41,994 nt of DNA from Streptococcus sp. SPS1 (lineage in GTDB: Bacteria; Bacillota; Bacilli; Lactobacillales; Streptococcaceae), in contig NZ_JAQFJG010000015.1 of assembly GCF_030439915.1 (NCBI RefSeq), positions 1-41,994 on the forward strand. The letters run 5' to 3'. This document shows positions 16,637 through 26,445 of this stretch, piece by piece. A program made the translations under genes and the position numbers. A model generated the notes under the pieces. That model was not told the origin of the DNA. It did no database searches and saw only the letters and a list, made by a program, of their open reading frames with translations. Positions within the stretch are counted from its first letter, which is position 1, and each line of letters begins with the position of its first letter.

Positions 16637-18625
16637 ATGAAAAAAAGTCAAGTGCTTGCTGTAGCAGGAGCTACCTTATTAGCGTCAGGAGTTCTAGCTG
16701 CGTGTTCAAACACTAGTTCAAATAATGCGAAACTAGCAAAAGATTACCAATATGTTTATCAAACAGATCCAGAAACTTTGGATTATATTGTCAGCAATAT
16801 CGATTCAACATCATTCATCACAACAAATGCTGTAGATGGTTTGTTGGCTAATGATAAATATGGTAATCTGGTTCCTTCTATTGCTGAATCATGGACAGTT
16901 TCAAAAGATGGTTTGACTTATACCTATAAAATCCGTAAGGATGCTAAATGGGTAACTGCAGAAGGAGAAGAATATGCTCCTGTCACTGCTAAAGACTTCG
17001 TTACTGGTTTGAAACATGCGGTAGATGGGAAATCAAAAGGACTTTCAATCGTTAGCTCTTCTATTAAGGGATTAGAAGCCTATATCAAGGGTGAAACAAG
17101 CGATTTTTCAACCGTCGGAGTAAAAGCACTCGATGACCAAACACTAGAGTATACCTTGAACCAGCCAGAAACTTTCTGGAATGACAAGACCACTAGTGGT
17201 GTTTTGATGCCAGTTAATGAAGAATTCTTAGCTTCAAAAGGGGAAGGTTTTGGTTCTCCAACAGATGCCAACTCTATTCTTTATAACGGTCCATTTGTCT
17301 TGAAGGCTGTAACTCCTAAATCATCTATCGAGATGGCTAAAAATGACGCTTACTGGGATAAAGAAAATGTAAAAATTGAGAATGTTAAGTTCACTTTCTG
17401 GGACGGTAAGGATCAAGATGTAATTGCCAAAGGTTTTTCTGATGGTCAATATAGCAAGGCTCGTATCTTCCCTACAAGTTCTACATATGAAAAATATGCA
17501 GCTGACTTCAAAGATAACATTTACTTTAACGAACCAGGTGCTGGTGTTGCAACTGTCAGCTTGAACTATGGCCGTACAACTTATAACCACACTGCTAAGA
17601 CAAGTGATGCCCAAAAGACATCTACTCAAAAAGCTTTGTTAAATAAGGAGTTCCGTCAAGCCTTGAACTTTGCGGTCGATCGCAGTTCTTATTCAGCTCA
17701 AACAAATGGTACTGATGGAGCTGCAGTAGCCATCCGTAATACATTTGCACCATATAACCTTCAAGTTGGTAAGAAAATATTTGGTGAATTGGTACAAGAT
17801 AGCTTGGCTAAGACGAATTCTTCTACTTGGTCAAACGTATCTCTAGCAGATTCTCAAAATGGACTTTACAATGAAGAAAAAGCTAAAGACGTCTTTGCTA
17901 AAGCAAAATCAAGCCTACAAGCTGAAGGTGTTGAATTCCCAATCCACTTGGATGCCTTGGTTATCCAAGAATCAACAGCGGTTGTAAACCGTGTTCAATC
18001 ATTGAAACAATCAATTGAAAAAGTATTGGGTTCAGATAATGTTGTTGTAGACTTGCAACAAATGACTCAAGCAGAAGCTTTACCAATTTCATTTAGTGCT
18101 CCAACAGCTAAAGAGCAAGATTGGGATATCCACACCTTGCTAGGATGGAACCCTGACTATCAAGATCCTTCTACTTTCTTGGATCAGTTTGTCATCAAGG
18201 GAGGAAACACTCGCCTTTACCTTGGTATTGACCAAAACACTGATGCATCAGTAGTAAGCAAACTTGCTTTAGCTGACTATGGAAAATTACTTGATGATGC
18301 AAACAGCGAAAACCAAGATGTTCAAAAACGTTATGAAAAATACGCGGTAGCACAAGCTTGGTTGACTGACAATGCTTTGACAATTCCAGTAATGGCTTCT
18401 CCTAAAGAAACAGCCGTTTCATATGTTTCAAAAGTTCTACCATTTAGCTCATCATATTCTGAATCTGGTCTTAAAGGTGAAAATTCAGGATACTTGAAGT
18501 ACACTGAAGTTGGTGAAAAAGCAATCACCAAAGAAGAGTATGAAAAAGCTCGTGAAAAATGGTTGAAAGAAAAAGCTGAATCAAATGAGAAAGCTCAAAA
18601 AGAATTGGCAAGTCATGTGAAGTAA
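16637..18625 (+). CDS. amiA: Oligopeptide-binding lipoprotein AmiA
   Basis: AmiA captures oligopeptides outside the cell and delivers them to the AmiCD channel. The 662-residue protein has a lipoprotein signal ending VLAAC (Cys23) and an SBP family 5 domain (DYQYVYQTDPETLDY onward). The assignment as AmiA rather than AliA/AliB rests on its position as first gene of amiACDEF. The system also takes up short signalling peptides. The start follows a GAGGAG site. A hairpin after the stop probably reduces expression of downstream genes relative to the binding protein. Confidence 0.93.
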   Translation: MKKSQVLAVAGATLLASGVLAACSNTSSNNAKLAKDYQYVYQTDPETLDYIVSNIDSTSFITTNAVDGLLANDKYGNLVPSIAESWTVSKDGLTYTYKIRKDAKWVTAEGEEYAPVTAKDFVTGLKHAVDGKSKGLSIVSSSIKGLEAYIKGETSDFSTVGVKALDDQTLEYTLNQPETFWNDKTTSGVLMPVNEEFLASKGEGFGSPTDANSILYNGPFVLKAVTPKSSIEMAKNDAYWDKENVKIENVKFTFWDGKDQDVIAKGFSDGQYSKARIFPTSSTYEKYAADFKDNIYFNEPGAGVATVSLNYGRTTYNHTAKTSDAQKTSTQKALLNKEFRQALNFAVDRSSYSAQTNGTDGAAVAIRNTFAPYNLQVGKKIFGELVQDSLAKTNSSTWSNVSLADSQNGLYNEEKAKDVFAKAKSSLQAEGVEFPIHLDALVIQESTAVVNRVQSLKQSIEKVLGSDNVVVDLQQMTQAEALPISFSAPTAKEQDWDIHTLLGWNPDYQDPSTFLDQFVIKGGNTRLYLGIDQNTDASVVSKLALADYGKLLDDANSENQDVQKRYEKYAVAQAWLTDNALTIPVMASPKETAVSYVSKVLPFSSSYSESGLKGENSGYLKYTEVGEKAITKEEYEKAREKWLKEKAESNEKAQKELASHVK

Positions 18626-18637
18626 ATAATTTCTAAT

Positions 18638-18679
18638 AGAACTTTCTCTCCATGAGGAGAAGGTTCTTTTGGGATTTTT
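18638..18679 (+). terminator. Partial terminator between amiA and amiC
   Basis: AGAAC/GTTCT and TTCTC/GAGAA form a stem (18638-18666) followed by TTTTGGGATTTTT. The interrupted T-run suggests leaky termination, giving more amiA than amiCDEF transcript. Confidence 0.7.
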
Positions 18680-18691
18680 AAAGGAAATAAT

Positions 18692-20188
18692 ATGAAAAAA
18701 TATATTTTTATGCGTGTTTTGCGGTCATTGGTTTCGATTTTCTTAGTAACGACTTTGACCTACACGATTATCTATACCTTGGTTCCTCGAAAATTGATTT
18801 TCAAGCAGGACCCTAACTATAATAAAATTGCGACAACGGCTGATAAACGTGATAACTATGAAAATACTGTGTTTGAGCGTATGGGCTACATTGAGTATTA
18901 CGATACTAAGGAGTTGCAAGAAAAGGCAAGTAGCATGGATTCTTCTGTAACAGTAGAGGCAAATGCGACCAATAAAGCTATTTATGAAAAGTACATCAAT
19001 CAATTAGGTCATGGTTGGACTTTGGGAGAATTTACTGAAAGTGGTCAATTTTATGCTACTCGTGAAATTCCAATTTTTGAACGTGTTTTTCACTTCTATG
19101 CTAACTTGATTGACATTGACCATACAAATAAAATTCAAGACCCTGAAAATCCAGACTTGAAACGCTACCTTCGTTTCGAAAATGATCCAGCTATCGGATG
19201 GTCATTGGTCGGTTCGGGTACTAAACATAAATATCTCTTGTACTTCAACAGTCAGTTCCCATTTGTGCATCAAAATTTTGTGAATATCAATTTAGGTGAC
19301 TCTTATCCAACCTATGCTAATACACCAGTTCTTCAGGTTATTACTCAAGGTCAAGGACAAACCAAAACTGCCCAAGTTCAGTTCCCAACAGGTAAGAAAA
19401 CGTCTTCTGTAAATATTTACTCAAGAACCTACAAGTCACCTAGCCAGGCTGATTCTCGTGAAGTAGCTAGCTATGGGAAAGATGATCCTTATACAGCGAC
19501 TGAAAGTAATTACCAATATCCATCTATGATTGTCAGCTCTGCTATTGCTGGTTTGATTGGTTTGGTGATTTCTTATGCGATTGCCGTGCCACTTGGTTCA
19601 GCCATGGCTCGTTTCAAGAACACTTGGATCGATAGCTTCTCAACAGGGGCTTTGACCTTCTTGATGGCACTTCCAACAATCGCCCTTGTTTATATTGTTC
19701 GATTGATTGGTTCCTCAATTGGTTTACCAGATTCATTCCCTATCTTAGGGGCTGGAGATTGGCGTTCTTATGTTTTACCAGCAGTCATCCTTGGTTTGTT
19801 GGGTGCTCCTGGTACAGCCATTTGGATTCGTCGTTACATGATTGACTTGCAATCTCAAGACTTTGTTCGTTTCGCTCGTGCAAAAGGTTTGTCTGAAAAA
19901 GAAATTTCAAACAAACACATCTTTAAAAATGCCATGGTTCCGCTGGTTTCAGGAATTCCTGGTGCTGTTATCGGGGTTATCGGTGGTGCAACCCTTACTG
20001 AAACAGTCTTCGCCTTCCCAGGTATGGGTAAAATGTTGATTGACTCTGTAAAAGCATCTAATAACTCTATGGTCGTAGGTCTTGTCTTCATCTTTACATG
20101 TATTTCTATCTTCTCACTTCTTTTGGGAGATATTTGGATGACGATTATTGACCCACGTATTAAATTGACTGAGAAAGGAGGCAAATAA
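18692..20188 (+). CDS. amiC: Oligopeptide permease AmiC
   Basis: The 498-residue membrane subunit has one N-terminal helix, a large extracytoplasmic segment (about 35-280) and a C-terminal permease domain with five helices and the ATPase-coupling EAA-type loop [20 protein letters not shown]. The long insertion is characteristic of AmiC compared with the shorter OppB of other bacteria. The stop overlaps the amiD start (TAATG). Confidence 0.95.
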   Translation: MKKYIFMRVLRSLVSIFLVTTLTYTIIYTLVPRKLIFKQDPNYNKIATTADKRDNYENTVFERMGYIEYYDTKELQEKASSMDSSVTVEANATNKAIYEKYINQLGHGWTLGEFTESGQFYATREIPIFERVFHFYANLIDIDHTNKIQDPENPDLKRYLRFENDPAIGWSLVGSGTKHKYLLYFNSQFPFVHQNFVNINLGDSYPTYANTPVLQVITQGQGQTKTAQVQFPTGKKTSSVNIYSRTYKSPSQADSREVASYGKDDPYTATESNYQYPSMIVSSAIAGLIGLVISYAIAVPLGSAMARFKNTWIDSFSTGALTFLMALPTIALVYIVRLIGSSIGLPDSFPILGAGDWRSYVLPAVILGLLGAPGTAIWIRRYMIDLQSQDFVRFARAKGLSEKEISNKHIFKNAMVPLVSGIPGAVIGVIGGATLTETVFAFPGMGKMLIDSVKASNNSMVVGLVFIFTCISIFSLLLGDIWMTIIDPRIKLTEKGGK

Positions 20189-21114
20189 TGTCTACAATCG
20201 ATAAAGAAAAATTTCAGTTTGTAAAACGTGACGATTTTGCCTCTGAAACTATTGATGCGCCAGCATATTCTTACTGGAAGTCAGTGTTTAGACAATTTAT
20301 GAAGAAAAAATCAACTGTAGTTATGTTGGGAATCTTGGTAGCTATCATTTTGATGAGTTTCATCTACCCAATGTTTTCTAAGTTTGATTTCAATGATGTC
20401 AGCAAGGTAAACGACTTTAGTGCTCGTTATATCAAGCCAAATGCTGAGCATTGGTTCGGTACAGACAGTAACGGTAAATCGCTCTTTGACGGTGTCTGGT
20501 TCGGAGCTCGTAACTCTATCCTCATTTCTGTGATTGCGACAGTGATTAACTTGGTTATCGGTGTTTTTGTCGGTGGTATTTGGGGAATTTCAAAATCAGT
20601 TGACCGCGTGATGATGGAAGTTTATAATGTCATCTCAAACATCCCATCTCTTTTGATTGTCATTGTCTTGACTTACTCAATCGGAGCTGGATTCTGGAAT
20701 TTGATTTTTGCCATGAGTGTAACAACATGGATTGGAATTGCCTTCATGATCCGTGTGCAAATCTTGCGTTATCGTGATTTGGAATACAACTTGGCGTCAC
20801 GTACTTTGGGAACACCAACCTTGAAGATTGTTGCCAAAAACATTATGCCACAATTGGTATCTGTTATTGTGACAACCATGACTCAAATGCTTCCAAGCTT
20901 TATCTCATACGAAGCCTTCTTGTCTTTCTTCGGTCTTGGATTACCAATTACAGTGCCAAGTTTGGGTCGTTTGATTTCGGATTATTCACAAAACGTAACA
21001 ACCAATGCTTACTTGTTCTGGATTCCATTGACAACTCTTGTCTTGGTATCCTTGTCCCTTTTCGTAGTTGGTCAAAACTTAGCGGATGCTAGTGATCCAC
21101 GTACACATAGATAG
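20188..21114 (+). CDS. amiD: Oligopeptide permease AmiD
   Basis: The 308-residue second membrane subunit has an N-terminal helix (about 45-65), a short extracytoplasmic part with [23 protein letters not shown], typical of OppC proteins, and five further helices with the coupling loop [19 protein letters not shown]. It forms the channel with AmiC. A GGAGG site inside the amiC end serves its ATG. Confidence 0.95.
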   Translation: MSTIDKEKFQFVKRDDFASETIDAPAYSYWKSVFRQFMKKKSTVVMLGILVAIILMSFIYPMFSKFDFNDVSKVNDFSARYIKPNAEHWFGTDSNGKSLFDGVWFGARNSILISVIATVINLVIGVFVGGIWGISKSVDRVMMEVYNVISNIPSLLIVIVLTYSIGAGFWNLIFAMSVTTWIGIAFMIRVQILRYRDLEYNLASRTLGTPTLKIVAKNIMPQLVSVIVTTMTQMLPSFISYEAFLSFFGLGLPITVPSLGRLISDYSQNVTTNAYLFWIPLTTLVLVSLSLFVVGQNLADASDPRTHR

Positions 21115-21122
21115 GAGTAGAA

Positions 21123-22190
21123 ATGACAAAAGAAAAAAATGTAATTTTGACTGCTCGCGATATTGTCGTGGAATTTGACGTTCGTGACAAAGTATTGACA
21201 GCCATTCGCGGCGTTTCCCTTGAGCTAGTTGAAGGAGAAGTATTGGCTTTGGTAGGTGAGTCAGGATCAGGGAAATCTGTTTTGACAAAGACCTTCACAG
21301 GTATGCTCGAAGAAAATGGTCGCATTGCCCAAGGAAGTATTGACTACCGTGGTCAGGACTTGACAGCCTTGTCTTCTCATAAAGATTGGGAACAAATTCG
21401 TGGTGCTAAGATTGCGACGATCTTCCAGGACCCAATGACTAGTTTGGACCCAATTAAAACAATTGGTAGTCAGATTACAGAAGTTATTGTAAAACACCAA
21501 GGAAAAACAGCTAAAGAAGCAAAAGAATTGGCCATTGACTACATGAATAAGGTTGGGATTCCAGACGCAGATAGACGTTTTGATGAATACCCATTCCAAT
21601 ATTCTGGAGGAATGCGTCAACGTATCGTTATTGCCATTGCCCTTGCCTGCCGACCTGATGTCTTGATCTGTGATGAGCCAACGACTGCCTTGGATGTGAC
21701 TATCCAAGCACAGATTATTGATTTGCTGAAATCTTTACAAAACGAGTATCATTTCACAACAATCTTTATCACCCACGACCTTGGTGTGGTAGCAAGTATT
21801 GCGGATAAGGTAGCGGTTATGTATGCAGGAGAAATCGTTGAATATGGAACGGTTGAGGAAGTCTTCTATGACCCTCGCCATCCATATACATGGAGTCTCT
21901 TGTCTAGCTTACCTCAGCTTGCTGATGATAAAGGGGATCTTTACTCAATCCCAGGAACACCTCCGTCACTTTATACTGATCTGAAAGGGGATGCCTTTGC
22001 CTTGCGTTCTGACTATGCAATGAAGATTGACTTCGAACAAAAAGCTCCTCAATTCTCAGTATCAGAGACACATTGGGCTAAAACTTGGCTTCTTCATGAG
22101 GATGCTCCAAAAGTAGAAAAACCAGCTGTGATTGCAAATCTCCATGATAAGATTCGTGAAAAAATGGGATTTGCCCATCTGGAAGACTAG
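21123..22190 (+). CDS. amiE: Oligopeptide transport ATPase AmiE
   Basis: This 355-residue ATPase has Walker A GESGSGKS, signature YSGGMRQR, Walker B LICDEP and the C-terminal oligopeptide-transporter extension ([17 protein letters not shown]). It works as a heterodimer with AmiF to drive peptide import. It begins eight bases after amiD with a GGAG ribosome binding site. Confidence 0.95.
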   Translation: MTKEKNVILTARDIVVEFDVRDKVLTAIRGVSLELVEGEVLALVGESGSGKSVLTKTFTGMLEENGRIAQGSIDYRGQDLTALSSHKDWEQIRGAKIATIFQDPMTSLDPIKTIGSQITEVIVKHQGKTAKEAKELAIDYMNKVGIPDADRRFDEYPFQYSGGMRQRIVIAIALACRPDVLICDEPTTALDVTIQAQIIDLLKSLQNEYHFTTIFITHDLGVVASIADKVAVMYAGEIVEYGTVEEVFYDPRHPYTWSLLSSLPQLADDKGDLYSIPGTPPSLYTDLKGDAFALRSDYAMKIDFEQKAPQFSVSETHWAKTWLLHEDAPKVEKPAVIANLHDKIREKMGFAHLED

Positions 22191-22200
22191 GAGGAAGGAA

Positions 22201-23127
22201 ATGTCTGAAAAATTAGTAGAAATCAAAGATTTAGAAATTTCCTTCGGTGAAGGAAGTAAGAAGTTTGTTGCGGTTAAAAATGCTAACTTCTTTATCAACA
22301 AGGGAGAAACCTTCTCGCTTGTAGGTGAGTCAGGTAGTGGGAAAACAACTATTGGTCGTGCTATCATCGGTCTCAATGATACAAGTAATGGAGATATCAT
22401 TTTTGAGGGTCAAAAGATTAATGGTAAGAAATCGCGTGAACAAGCTGCGGAATTGATTCGTCGTATCCAGATGATTTTCCAAGACCCTGCGGCAAGTTTG
22501 AATGAACGTGCGACTGTTGATTATATTATTTCTGAAGGTCTTTACAATCACCATTTGTTTAAGGATGAAGAAGAACGTAAAGAGAAAGTTAAAAATATTA
22601 TCCGTGAAGTGGGGCTTCTTGCTGAGCATTTGACTCGTTACCCTCATGAATTTTCAGGTGGTCAACGTCAACGTATCGGTATTGCCCGTGCCTTGGTTAT
22701 GCAACCAGACTTTGTTATTGCGGATGAGCCCATTTCAGCCTTGGACGTTTCTGTTCGTGCCCAAGTCTTGAACTTGCTCAAAAAATTCCAAAAAGAACTT
22801 GGTTTGACCTATCTCTTTATCGCCCATGACTTGTCTGTCGTTCGTTTTATTTCAGATCGTATCGCAGTTATTTACAAGGGTGTTATTGTAGAGGTTGCAG
22901 AAACAGAAGAATTGTTTAACAATCCAATTCACCCATATACTCAAGCCTTGCTTTCAGCGGTACCAATCCCAGATCCAATCTTGGAACGCAAGAAGGTCTT
23001 GAAGGTTTACGACCCAAGTCAACACGACTATGAGACTGATAAGCCGTCTATGGTAGAAATCCGTCCAGGTCACTATGTTTGGGCTAACCAAGCCGAATTG
23101 GCACGTTACCAACAAGGGTTAAACTAA
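22201..23127 (+). CDS. amiF: Oligopeptide transport ATPase AmiF
   Basis: The 308-residue partner ATPase has Walker [10 protein letters not shown], signature FSGGQRQR, Walker B VIADEP and the extension [22 protein letters not shown] chose ATG 22201, preceded by GGAGGAAGG, rather than an in-frame start at 22132 that lies inside amiE. It is the last gene of the operon, before a strong terminator. Confidence 0.95.
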   Translation: MSEKLVEIKDLEISFGEGSKKFVAVKNANFFINKGETFSLVGESGSGKTTIGRAIIGLNDTSNGDIIFEGQKINGKKSREQAAELIRRIQMIFQDPAASLNERATVDYIISEGLYNHHLFKDEEERKEKVKNIIREVGLLAEHLTRYPHEFSGGQRQRIGIARALVMQPDFVIADEPISALDVSVRAQVLNLLKKFQKELGLTYLFIAHDLSVVRFISDRIAVIYKGVIVEVAETEELFNNPIHPYTQALLSAVPIPDPILERKKVLKVYDPSQHDYETDKPSMVEIRPGHYVWANQAELARYQQGLN

Positions 23128-23131
23128 TAAT

Positions 23132-23181
23132 GGTTTTATAATTTCCATGTCAACTTTTATGGAAATTATAAACCTTTTTTT
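23132..23181 (+). terminator. Terminator of the ami operon
   Basis: A long stem (about 23132-23148 with 23159-23175) is followed by seven T. Confidence 0.92.
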
Positions 23182-23257
23182 GTTGGACTGATTTGAAAAA
23201 ACTTTGAAAGCGGCTTGAAAGAATTTTCGAAAAATTTTAAAAAATTCTGAAATATTC

Positions 23258-23286
23258 TTGACAGCTGATAAAAAAGGTGGTAAGAT
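23258..23286 (+). promoter_or_regulatory. Promoter of the aromatic-amino-acid ABC operon
   Basis: TTGACA (23258-23263), a 17-bp spacer and TAAGAT (23281-23286) form a near-consensus promoter. A weak CodY-like sequence (about 11 of 15) lies at 23243-23257. Confidence 0.85.
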
Positions 23287-23318
23287 AGGAAACATCAAAA
23301 AAGAAAGCAGAAAAAGAA

Positions 23319-23378
23319 ATGAATAAAAGACAAGCTGTAACGATGAATCAAAACTTTTACTTTAGCTACTTTAGATAG
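23319..23378 (+). CDS. Phe/Tyr-rich attenuator leader peptide (19 aa)
   Basis: A 20-codon frame encodes a 19-residue peptide ending NFYFSYFR, with three Phe (TTT) and two Tyr (TAC) codons among its last seven. It lies 33 bases after the -10 box and its stop is directly followed by the first segment of a chain of alternative RNA hairpins. The ribosome binding site is weak (AAAAAGAA), and an in-frame ATG at 23343 is an alternative start. The clustered aromatic codons and lack of Trp codons indicate sensing of charged tRNA-Phe and tRNA-Tyr. Confidence 0.75.
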   Translation: MNKRQAVTMNQNFYFSYFR

Positions 23379-23550
23379 TGTTTGTAGACATGTCACCATG
23401 GATGCAAACAGTTCAAGCAATTTGTTTGTATCTATGTGGCTAAGATTTTTGATTGTAGTCCATATAGATGAATATCTAAATGGACTAGCTAAGTTGTAAC
23501 TTGTTAGATTATTTCAAGCATCCGTTTAGGTATTATCTAGGCGGTTTTTT
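23379..23550 (+). promoter_or_regulatory. Seven-segment attenuator with intrinsic terminator
   Basis: Seven segments pair only with their neighbours: 0 (23379-23392), 1 (23396-23410), 2 (23423-23439), 3 (23456-23469), 4 (23474-23487), 5 (23522-23529) and 6 (23537-23544). Segments 5:6 form the terminator (CCGTTTAG/CTAGGCGG, T-run 23545-23550). Pairings 0:1, 2:3, 4:5 exclude 1:2, 3:4, 5:6. A ribosome at the leader stop codon would cover segment 0 and favour termination, while stalling at aromatic codons would free it and favour readthrough. Pairings were checked by eye; folding energies were not computed. Confidence 0.75.
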
Positions 23551-23554
23551 GTTT

Positions 23555-23709
23555 TATACTCTTCGAAAATCTCTTCAAACCACGTCAACGTCGCCTTGCC
23601 GTAGGTATGGTTACTGACTTCGTCAGTTCTATCCACAACCTCAAAACACTGTTTTGAGCAACCTGCGGCTAGTTTCCTAGTTTGCTCTCTGATTTTCATT
23701 GAGTATTAT
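23555..23709 (+). repeat. BOX element, A1B1C1 type
   Basis: The boxA part contains CGTCAACGTCGCCTTGCCGTA, the complement of the BOX fingerprinting primer site apart from one base. About 154 bp fits boxA (59), one boxB (45) and boxC (50), with TATACTCTTCG and ATTGAGTATTA ends that are nearly complementary. It lies between the attenuator terminator and the first gene, so it is transcribed as part of the mRNA leader and can fold into a large hairpin. Confidence 0.93.
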
Positions 23710-23732
23710 CTTTTCTGAGAAGGAGTTTCATT

Positions 23733-24710
23733 ATGAAAGTTGTTCGAAAATTGCTAGCACCCCTCTTGGTTGTAGGGATCCTCTTGACCTCTCTGATTAG
23801 TTTGCATCAGTTGAAGGCAGATAAGAAAAAAGATGTTTTTCGTATCGGTATTTCGCAGTTTATTACTCATCAATCTTTGGACGCTACTAGAGAAGGTTTT
23901 GTGGATGAGTTGGCCAAGCAAGGCTATATTGAAGGGAAAAATATCGAGATTGATTTGCAAAATGCACAGGGAGAACAACGAAATCTTAAAACGATTTCCC
24001 AGCAACTAGCAGAATCTAGTGATGTCGTTCTAGCCATCGCAACACCTTCTGCCCAGAGCTTGGCCAATACGACGCAAACGACACCTGTTATCTTTTCAGC
24101 TGTAACAGATCCTGTCAGTGCCAAGTTGGTTGAGTCAAGAGAACACCCTGGGGGCAATGTGACTGGGACAAGTGACCAGTCATCAGATGCCATTTCAACT
24201 CAAATCAATTTGATAAAGAAAGTGTTGCCAAAAGCTAAAACGATTGGAATCCTCTATACTCAGAGCGAGCCAAACTCAGTTGTCCAAAAGGATGAAGCTA
24301 AGCGCCTTCTGGAAGAAAAAGGCTTTACCGTTGTTGAAAAAACAATCTTGGACAGTAACAACGTCAAGGCTGCAGCAGAGAGTTTGATGGCAGAGGTGGA
24401 TATGGTTTTTGTCCCAACGGATAATATCGTTTCGTCAACCATGGAAACAGTCAAGCAGGTTTCTATTAAACATAAGGTTCCAGTATTCGGTGGTTCAACA
24501 GAAATGATTGCGGTTGGTGGCTTGTATAACTACGGAACCAATTATGAAGAACTGGGACGGCAGACAGCTCGCATGCTGGTTCGTGTCTTAAAAGGTGAGA
24601 AGCCAGAAAATATAGCAGTTGAGTTGCCTGAAAAGCTGGAATTGCATACAAATCAAGAAATGGCAGATGCACTAGGAATTGATATTAGTAAGTTAGAAGG
24701 CAAGGAATAA
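23733..24710 (+). CDS. TrpX-like ABC substrate-binding protein
   Basis: The 325-residue protein belongs to the ABC_sub_bind family that includes streptococcal TrpX, a binder of tryptophan/phenylalanine. After a hydrophobic N-terminal segment (about 8-27) come motifs such as FRIGISQFITHQSLD, IATPSAQSLANTTQTTPVIF and VFGGSTEMIAVGG. No lipobox Cys is present, so it may stay anchored by an uncleaved signal, be cleaved and released, or lie next to an annotation gap. The leader upstream points to Phe/Tyr as regulators and perhaps as ligands. Confidence 0.85.
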   Translation: MKVVRKLLAPLLVVGILLTSLISLHQLKADKKKDVFRIGISQFITHQSLDATREGFVDELAKQGYIEGKNIEIDLQNAQGEQRNLKTISQQLAESSDVVLAIATPSAQSLANTTQTTPVIFSAVTDPVSAKLVESREHPGGNVTGTSDQSSDAISTQINLIKKVLPKAKTIGILYTQSEPNSVVQKDEAKRLLEEKGFTVVEKTILDSNNVKAAAESLMAEVDMVFVPTDNIVSSTMETVKQVSIKHKVPVFGGSTEMIAVGGLYNYGTNYEELGRQTARMLVRVLKGEKPENIAVELPEKLELHTNQEMADALGIDISKLEGKE

Positions 24711-24721
24711 GGAGGTTTGAG

Positions 24722-25615
24722 ATGAATTTTGTATTATCTAGTTTATCAGAAGGTTTGCTATGGTCGATTATGGCTATTGGGGTCTACTTGACTTTCCGTA
24801 TTTTGGATATTGCGGATATGACTGCTGAAGGAGCCTTTCCACTGGGGGCGGCTGTCGTCGTATCTCAGATACAGGCAGGGACAAATCCTTGGATTGCGAC
24901 TTTACTTGCTTTGCTGGCAGGTATGGTAGCAGGTCTAGTATCAGGAATGCTTCACACCAAGATGAAAATTCCAGCTCTCTTGACAGGGATTGTGACCTTG
25001 ACAGGGCTTTATTCAATCAATATTAAAATCATGGGAAGCGTGCCCAATCTTTCCTTGGGAGATTCTTCGACTGTCTTTAAACAGTTGGCTAGCTTGGGAT
25101 TGACAAATGAAGAAGCTGTTTTCTCATTCAGTTTAGCCTGTCTCTTACTTGTTTGTTTGGTCTTGACTCTTTTGATGAAAACAGAGATTGGCTTGGTCTT
25201 GCGTTCGACTGGAGACAATATTCCGATGAGTGAGGCTAATGGAGTCAATGTAGACACCATGAAGATTGTTGGTTACATGATTTCAAACGGTTTGATTGCC
25301 TTATGTGGTTCCTTGTTTGCCCAAAATGATGGATTTTCAGATGTGACTTCTGGGACAGGAACCATTGTTGTTGGTTTGAGTGCAGTGATTATTGCGGAAG
25401 TCTTGATACATGACTTGACCATTGGAGGCCGCTTATTATCCATCGGAATTGGTGCTATTGTTTATCGTTTGATTATTTTAAATATCTATGAAATTCCAAA
25501 TCTAGATCAAAACCTGGTTCGTCTCTTTAATGCAATCTTACTCGCCTTAGTTTTATTTGCACCAGAATTGCAAAAGAGATTAAAGATTCGTGGTTTGAAA
25601 CTGAGAAATGAATAG
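24722..25615 (+). CDS. TrpY-like ABC permease
   Basis: The 297-residue protein has about eight or nine hydrophobic helices and the branched-chain-amino-acid-type permease layout with the motif RSTGDNIPMSEANGVNVDTMK, a typical coupling segment. It starts 11 bases after the binding-protein gene behind AAGGAGG and is followed 12 bases later by the ATPase gene. As the only permease gene it probably forms a homodimer. Confidence 0.88.
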   Translation: MNFVLSSLSEGLLWSIMAIGVYLTFRILDIADMTAEGAFPLGAAVVVSQIQAGTNPWIATLLALLAGMVAGLVSGMLHTKMKIPALLTGIVTLTGLYSINIKIMGSVPNLSLGDSSTVFKQLASLGLTNEEAVFSFSLACLLLVCLVLTLLMKTEIGLVLRSTGDNIPMSEANGVNVDTMKIVGYMISNGLIALCGSLFAQNDGFSDVTSGTGTIVVGLSAVIIAEVLIHDLTIGGRLLSIGIGAIVYRLIILNIYEIPNLDQNLVRLFNAILLALVLFAPELQKRLKIRGLKLRNE

Positions 25616-25627
25616 GAGGAGAAAGTT

Positions 25628-26431
25628 ATGGCAAGTTTGTTAACACTTGAAAATATTCACAAAACATTTGAAGCAGGGACGGTCAACGAGAACCATGTCC
25701 TCAAAGGATTAGATTTAGAGGTTGAAGAGGGAGATTTTATCTCTGTAATTGGTGGAAATGGAGCAGGGAAATCCACTTTGATGAATATCTTGGCAGGCAA
25801 TCTATCGGTGGATGAAGGGGATCTTTTATTGGCAGGCAAATCCATTAAAAATCTGAGTGTAAGAAAGAGAGCCAAGGATATCGCCCGTGTTTTTCAAGAT
25901 CCTAAGATGGGAACAGCTTCTCGTTTGACGATTGAGGAGAATATGGCTATTGCTTTGAGACGCGGGCAGAAGAGAGGGCTTGGTTGGGGCGTGAAGGAGA
26001 AGGATAGAATCCAGTTCCAAGAGGCCTTGAAGGAGTTGAATATTGGTCTTGAAAACCGCTTGAAAGTGGATACTCAATACCTCTCAGGAGGACAAAGACA
26101 GGCCTTGACCCTAGTCATGGCAGCTCTGGTGAAACCCAAACTTTTGCTTTTGGATGAACATACTGCGGCACTTGATCCAAAAACCAGTCAAATGGTGATG
26201 GACTTAACGCAAAAGATTGTGGAACACCATCGGTTGACTACTTTGATGATTACCCACGATATGAACCATGCGATTGAATACGGAAATCGTCTCATTATGC
26301 TCTATCAAGGCAAGATAGTGGTGGATGTCAAGGGAGAGGAGAAAAAGCATCTGACGGTTGAAGACCTTATGCATCTCTTCCAGAAAAATAGTGGCCAAAG
26401 TCTAGTCAGTGATGAATTGGTTTTGGGATAA
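25628..26431 (+). CDS. TrpZ-like ABC ATPase
   Basis: The 267-residue ATPase has Walker A GGNGAGKST, Q-loop VFQDPKMGT, signature LSGGQRQAL and Walker B LLLDEHTAALD, with His in place of the usual Pro after DE, which is common in this subfamily. It energises import of the aromatic-amino-acid-type substrate. A GAGGAG site precedes the ATG. Its stop codon is followed within 15 bp by the remnant of another gene, so the operon end is a recombination junction. Confidence 0.9.
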   Translation: MASLLTLENIHKTFEAGTVNENHVLKGLDLEVEEGDFISVIGGNGAGKSTLMNILAGNLSVDEGDLLLAGKSIKNLSVRKRAKDIARVFQDPKMGTASRLTIEENMAIALRRGQKRGLGWGVKEKDRIQFQEALKELNIGLENRLKVDTQYLSGGQRQALTLVMAALVKPKLLLLDEHTAALDPKTSQMVMDLTQKIVEHHRLTTLMITHDMNHAIEYGNRLIMLYQGKIVVDVKGEEKKHLTVEDLMHLFQKNSGQSLVSDELVLG

Positions 26432-26445
26432 AGAAAAAGGCTGAG

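Noticed and set aside
24722..26431. Assignment of the ABC operon as a branched-chain amino acid (Liv) importer
   Set aside because: The permease fold is shared, but the binding protein belongs to the TrpX-type family and the leader carries aromatic codons, not Leu, Ile or Val codons.
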